Source of the DNA: Euperipatoides rowelli | Lineage: Eukaryota > Onychophora > Udeonychophora > Euonychophora > Peripatopsidae | Direction: 5' to 3' (one strand) | Length of the DNA: 10,595 bases | NCBI GenBank assembly: GCA_003024985.2 | Contig: PXIH01S0001801.1 | In this document: positions 6,966 to 10,595 of the stretch, one piece after another | How positions within the stretch are numbered: the stretch's first letter is position 1 | How the letters are laid out: each line of letters begins with the position of its first letter | Notes under the pieces: generated by a model | What the model saw: only the letters and a program-made list of their open reading frames with translations | Told to the model about the DNA's origin: nothing | Databases searched by the model: none | Program-made: the position numbers and the translations under genes

Positions 6966-7650
6966 ATCTATATACTGTATATAAAATCCTTATGTTACCG
7001 GTACTTGGCGGAAAGAAAATAGACTAGCGTCATCTATTGATTAAAATAGTAAATAGATTATACTTTAACTTTTAAATAATATTTTTTCATAAAATTTTTA
7101 GAATTTTGTCATTTTTATCCAATGAGAGGAGGGTGAAAATGTTCTAATACTTTATATCTCCAATAAAGAATTACATATTGATTTAAATCTTTAAGAAATG
7201 TTGGAAAATGGGGATGGGGTAAGCCTAATATTACGAACCTACAACAGTACTTTAGGGTAAAAGTTGTGCTATGCATTTAAAAAAACAAAAGGCAAACTAT
7301 TAGAATTTACGGATTATACTAACTCTCTTTGGTTTGATTATCGATTTACTAAACTATATTATTACGGGAGAAATTAATTACAATTCAAAGTTTTAAAAAA
7401 AAAATGTCTTAAACCTATCACATTTTTTTTAATATAGGCTATATACACTGTGTATATAAACTATTATTTTTCTGACAAAATTAGGCCAACCTATTATGTA
7501 ATATTAAAAATATGTGTCTTTGTCAAAACAGGCTTAGGGTCTTTATAAGATTTCACATTGTATAATATACTTCTATTTTATTCTTTTAATAACCCTAATA
7601 ATAATATTGGTAGGATGAACGGAAATGAAGATTGCATAAGAAAGGCCTGC

Positions 7651-7678
7651 GATAAATAACCTATGATAAATGGCCTAT
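7651..7678 (+). repeat. 14-bp tandem duplication
   Basis: GATAAATAACCTAT is followed directly by GATAAATGGCCTAT, differing at 2 of 14 positions. Confidence 0.8.
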
Positions 7679-7758
7679 TCTACAATAAGATACTATAAGC
7701 TTAAATAATAAGCTGCACTTCATTATTTTTCTAGCTTTCTTTTACAGTAGGCTAGTTA

Positions 7759-7785
7759 AATTGTGTGGGTAGCCACCACACAATT
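7759..7785. repeat. Perfect 10-bp-arm inverted repeat
   Basis: AATTGTGTGG (7759-7768) and CCACACAATT (7776-7785) are exact reverse complements around GTAGCCA. This may be a small foldback or the footprint of an excised element; no larger TIR context is seen. Confidence 0.8.
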
Positions 7786-8005
7786 ACGGCAATATAAAGC
7801 AAAACAATATTGGATTTTCAGTATATTCGCCGTATACAAATTATTTTTATTTTTATTCATCTATTTTTTTTAAAGCTCCATACTGATATTCTTTATTTAA
7901 TTAATTTATAAATATGATTATATAAAATTAAAACTACCATTCTGCGTGAGCTTGTCTCTCGTGTTCATTAATAATTGCGGTCCCATCAGAAGATGAAGCT
8001 CGGTC

Positions 8006-8099
8006 ATTATCTTCCCCGGCCAAGGATTAAAATTGTAAAGTATTATTATTATTGGAATTATTTCGATGAAATTATCTTCGCCAGCCATAATTAAATTGT
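8006..8099 (+). repeat. Duplicated ~30-bp motif, 65-bp spacing
   Basis: The motif ATTATCTTC-CC(A/G)GCCA...ATTAAA(A)TTGT occurs at 8006-8036 and 8071-8099. The intervening segment holds a short TATTATTATTATT microsatellite. The area 7945-8100 is less AT-rich than its surroundings and could be the tail of an old SINE or MITE, but no Pol III boxes or TIRs are visible. Confidence 0.6.
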
Positions 8100-8395
8100 C
8101 TAGTTATTAAAAACAAGAGATTAAAATGGAAAGAACTTCACTAGTCGAATACACTGCTAACAGTTCTTTCTGTACTATGAAAGAAGAATGCTCTATTTTG
8201 TGTCTCATAAGTTTCCTCCGAATGACATCACAAAATACTCTCTGACCTCTGACCTTTATAGAAATATTTAATCATTTCATTTCTTAACAACTTTTTTGTA
8301 ATATATTTTTTTTTCTTTAACCAAGTGGAATTGTATAATTTACTTGGAAATTAAATCATAAAAAAAATACATGTTGTGTGACCTTTAAAACAAAT
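8100..8395. other. Gene-free spacer with a less AT-rich island
   Basis: Positions 8120-8260 are less AT-rich than the flanks and contain only a 39-codon frame (8126-8245) without a recognisable motif. The island holds the receptor-type motifs listed separately. The remainder is A/T-rich, with a single TGACCT half-site at 8379-8384. Confidence 0.5.
8223..8255. promoter_or_regulatory. Candidate enhancer motifs: CRE/AP-1-like site plus perfect DR1
   Basis: TGACCTCTGACCT at 8243-8255 is, on the minus strand, AGGTCA-G-AGGTCA. This is an exact direct repeat with 1-nt spacing (DR1), the consensus for RXR-, HNF4- and COUP-TF-type nuclear receptors in animals. Thirteen bases upstream of it lies TGACATCA (8223-8230), a CRE/AP-1 variant. 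A lone half-site follows at 8379-8384. This is a motif match only; nothing in the window shows which gene it would control, and chance is possible. Confidence 0.3.
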
Positions 8396-8429
8396 GGGGG
8401 GGAAAGGGGGAAAAATGGGTACAGGTGGG
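8396..8429 (+). other. G-quadruplex motif
   Basis: Four G-runs of 7, 5, 3 and 3 are separated by loops of 3, 6 and 7 nt, fitting the usual G3+N1-7 pattern on the plus strand. It stands alone in AT-rich DNA. No promoter or gene is seen beside it. Confidence 0.7.
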
Positions 8430-9186
8430 AAATATTAACTACCATCATTATTATATCAATAAGGCATTTGTTTTCAATATCAATTGATGACAATATATTA
8501 TTCCTTACTTTATGTATTCACTATACGCTATACCACTTACTACTCTAATTCCATCAATTGAGTGTTTCCATTGAGCAACTAAAACTCAATCTTTTTTTTT
8601 TTTACATTCAACTTATGTAGACGACTTTGATCCAACATAATAATACATAAAACAAAATTGTTATTTTATTTTATTTCTACTGTTTATTTTTAAAACAAAG
8701 ATATAAATGCCTCATTACCTCTTTTTCTTTTCTTTTAAAATTGACACAAGTGCATTCATTAAACACAAGAATAACACAGCTGAAAATCCCATGAATTTGA
8801 CACATCAAAGCCAAGACGTTTCAAATGTTTTTTTTTATTCTTTTAAAAAAAATACTAACATTTTTTTTCTTTTTACAGTAATAAATGTAAAAAGCTATAA
8901 ATAAGTAAAAGATAAGAATAAAAATAAAGGTAAATATTTATGGAACGTTATATAAAGAGTATGAAAAGTGTTTGATTGCCATCATCTCTCTCTCCGTCTA
9001 AACACATACGGTACTCATACATACATGACTCATAAAAATTTGTGTGTCCATGAAACATATGAAATTTCCTCTCATTGATACCAAAACAAAATAGTTCTCT
9101 TTTGAGAGAATGAAATATGTATTTTATTGACTCTCTTCACTACTTTTAAGTTGAGTGATCAAATAATAGGATTCAATAAAATATGT
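8430..9186. other. AT-rich spacer
   Basis: No gene is supported. The plus-strand frame 8707-8904 is Phe/Lys/Asn-rich and looks like a chance frame. A 12-T run is at 8592-8603, a short CT repeat is near 8985, and a small hairpin (TTCTCT/AGAGAA) is near 9095-9110. Confidence 0.5.
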
Positions 9187-9194
9187 CTGTAACT

Positions 9195-9807
9195 CAGTGG
9201 TGTAGCTAGAGATTAAAGAGTCCCTGGACCTTAAGTCATGAGGGGCCGATAAGGGGGGGGGGGGGNCCCTGGACCTTAAGTCATGAGGGGCCGATAAGGG
9301 GGGGGGGGGGCAGGGGCAAAGCCCAATGAAAAAAATAATTCAAGAGATGAATTTGGTGCATTTTTATTTCAAAATCTACCCATAATTTATTAAATGTTAA
9401 TAGCTTATTGTATTTGATTTCTTACTATTATAATTATGGTATTGTAAATTTTGGGAGATTAATTTCAGGAGTCATTAGTTTTTGGTAGCCTACATTTTCT
9501 CAAAATTTTTATTTCGTACACGAGTTGAAATTTAAAGAACATTTATTATCTAGTGCAAATAAACATCAGATTTCAGTCTGGCTGGAGTTGTTGCCCAGGT
9601 TATATTATATAGAAAAATGAAAATTAAAAATATCTCTTAAACACTTTAGTAGGCTATAGAATATATAAAATGTTTAATTCTTTTTTTTTTAACTAAGATA
9701 AATATATATATAGTGGCTACTGTAGGCTAAAAATTCACGGGGGGCCCACCATTGAGTTGGGCCCCCGGACTTTGTCCGGGCTTCCCGGGCAGTAGCTACA
9801 CCACATG
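9195..9807. mobile_element. Non-autonomous hAT MITE (613 bp as assembled) with perfect TSD
   Basis: The left end CAGTGGTGTAGCTAGAG and the reversed right end CATGTGGTGTAGCTACTG form TIRs of about 14 bp with one extra T. The exact 8-bp duplication CTGTAACT flanks it at 9187-9194 and 9808-9815. Near the right end lie GC-rich hairpins. GGGGGCCC (9740-9747) pairs with GGGCCCCC (9759-9766). CCCGGAC (9764-9770) pairs with GTCCGGG (9774-9780). They share three bases, so only one forms fully at a time. A GGGC-AAA-GCCC hairpin sits near the left end (9314-9324). The AT-rich core holds no transposase. Its true length is uncertain because of the N-linked duplication at 9222-9310. Confidence 0.88.
9222..9310 (+). 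repeat. 44-bp perfect duplication flanking a single N
   Basis: Bases 9222-9265 and 9267-9310 are identical. Both begin CCCTGGACCTTAAGTCATGA and end in a 13-G run, with the window's only ambiguous base (N) at 9266 between them. This is most simply an unmerged contig or read overlap at a poly-G tract. A genuine tandem duplication is possible but less likely. Confidence 0.85.
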
Positions 9808-9835
9808 CTGTAACTCTAGTGACATAGAGTTACAG
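9808..9835. repeat. 11-bp inverted repeat at the hAT target site
   Basis: CTGTAACTCTA (9808-9818) and TAGAGTTACAG (9825-9835) are exact reverse complements around GTGACA. The left arm contains the TSD CTGTAACT, so the hAT element inserted into an arm of this pre-existing palindrome. Confidence 0.85.
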
Positions 9836-10508
9836 GCATTCATGTACATCTTTGTCTTTTTCTGTGTTTAATTTTGACTTTGTTTTCTCATAATTTATCT
9901 GAATTTCTCATCGACTTTTTTTGTCTTTCTCTATTTAAATTTGTTTCTGTATCTTTCTAATGTCAGTCTCCTGTCTCCTTTTTATCTTTTGATCACCATT
10001 TCTTCTTCTCTTTTATTAATATTATTGCTAATCAAAATAAGATGAAAATGCAAGTCATAAAGAAAATCAATTTTGCTTCCCTGGTTTACATAGAAAAATG
10101 AAAAAAAAACAAGATAATATAATGAGAAGGTAACCTGTAGGCTGTACTTTCTTAAAAGGCCTATAAAGACCTTATACCTGTTGGATTAAAAAGTCGCACT
10201 GTGATTTCATACCTATGTGGCATTTATCATAGCTTTAAAAATACTTTGAATTTTTTTTTTTTTTTAATTGTAATGTTTTTATAGCTTAAGAGTAAGAAAT
10301 TTTATTTATTATACCCATCATAAAACACTCTCAAATTCACTTGTCTGTTGTTAAAGCTCATGCCTCTAAAATTATTCCATCATAACAATCAAAAAATGGG
10401 GTGGGGAGGGTTCTGATTTCTCTTCTATTTAATATTCAATAACCAAACTTTTTAAATATCTTTTTATGGTTTAAAAATACAGAAAATATTAAAATATTAT
10501 AACTAAAG
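9836..10508. other. Gene-free spacer; pyrimidine-rich first part
   Basis: Positions 9848-10015 on the plus strand are strongly T/C-rich with recurring TTTCT, GTCT and TCTC words, like a decayed TTTCTGTC-type simple repeat. The remainder is A/T-rich, with a 16-T run near 10250-10265 and a short G-rich patch at 10397-10410. No gene, exon or TIR is supported. Confidence 0.5.
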
Positions 10509-10595
10509 CCACGTTTACACTGAAATAGCGAATTCTTATCCGATACGTGTTCCGGAACAGAATTCGGATTGGTCGTGTTTTTACTGCCTTCAGGC
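10509..10595 (+). mobile_element. Probable left end of a foldback/MITE element, cut by the window edge
   Basis: Composition shifts abruptly to mixed GC content. CCACGTTTACACTG at 10509-10522 is echoed by CGTGTTTTTACTGCC at 10574-10588. Between them ATCCGA (10538-10543) pairs with TCGGAT (10564-10569) around the perfect palindrome GTTCCGGAAC (10549-10558), and two GAATTC sites are present (10529-10534 and 10560-10565). Such subterminal inverted motifs next to a GTTTACACTG-type end are typical of short DNA transposons. The other end is outside the window, so TSD and superfamily cannot be tested. Confidence 0.45.

Larger units (their letters stand above)
6974..8005. other. AT-rich spacer with several palindromes
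   Basis: No gene is recognised. Structures seen: TATATACAC-T-GTGTATATA at 7440-7458 (perfect 9-bp arms); a 14-bp imperfect direct repeat, GATAAATAACCTAT then GATAAATGGCCTAT, at 7651-7678; and a hairpin AATTGTGTGG/CCACACAATT at 7759-7785 with a 7-nt loop. Frequent TAGGC/GCCTA words occur. Confidence 0.5.

Noticed and set aside
8126-8245. 39-codon frame starting ATGGAAAGAACT
   Set aside because: Reasonable composition but too short, no splice context or homology recognised; a chance frame is the simpler reading.
8707-8904. 65-codon plus-strand open frame
   Set aside because: Low-complexity Phe/Lys/Asn/Ser composition in T- and A-runs; no motif.

Overview
The window is very AT-rich (roughly 70-75% A+T by eye), eukaryotic, non-coding DNA. 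It has long A/T runs, transposon scars and interstitial TTAGGG-type motifs. The metazoan-style hAT termini, the Helitron-type ends and the TTAGGG-like words point to an animal nuclear genome, most likely an invertebrate. The sequence does not let me name a species. I find no intact protein-coding gene, tRNA or rRNA, and nothing bacterial, viral or CRISPR-like. The few open frames of 60-77 codons look like chance frames in low-complexity or transposon sequence.

Layout. 1-340: a nested, partly inverted and partly tandem repeat with a foldback of about 74 bp (family X). 412-843: a complete 432-bp non-autonomous hAT element with a perfect 8-bp target-site duplication (TSD). 1464-2582: seven head-to-tail units of about 160 bp, each with Helitron 5' and 3' ends, the whole array sitting between a flanking A and T. 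2601-2665: a 29-bp tandem duplication. 3048-3288: a terminal-inverted-repeat (TIR) MITE of family Y with a perfect 8-bp TSD. 3351-3431: a relic of the 412-843 hAT family. 3447-3556: an X/Y core relic containing TTAGGG repeats. 3763-4053: a less AT-rich island with a degraded protein-like frame on the minus strand. 4440-4735: a 39-bp-period minisatellite, followed by a 14-G run. 5320-5383: a 24-bp tandem repeat. 5393-5641 and 6164-6413: two full-length family Y MITEs in opposite orientation. 6755-6965: a 211-bp hAT MITE with a perfect 8-bp TSD. 8006-8099: a duplicated 30-bp motif. 8223-8255: an enhancer-like cluster with a perfect DR1 nuclear-receptor motif. 8396-8429: a G-quadruplex motif. 9195-9807: a 613-bp hAT MITE with a perfect 8-bp TSD, carrying a 44-bp duplication around a single N that is probably an assembly artefact. 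10509-10595: the apparent left end of another foldback element, cut by the window edge.

The window therefore reads as an intergenic or intronic graveyard of non-autonomous DNA transposons. None carries a transposase, so all would have depended on enzymes encoded elsewhere. The most informative items are the Helitron-end array with its dimer substructure, two hAT insertions into palindromic targets, the N-linked perfect duplication, and the pseudogene-like island at 3763-4053.
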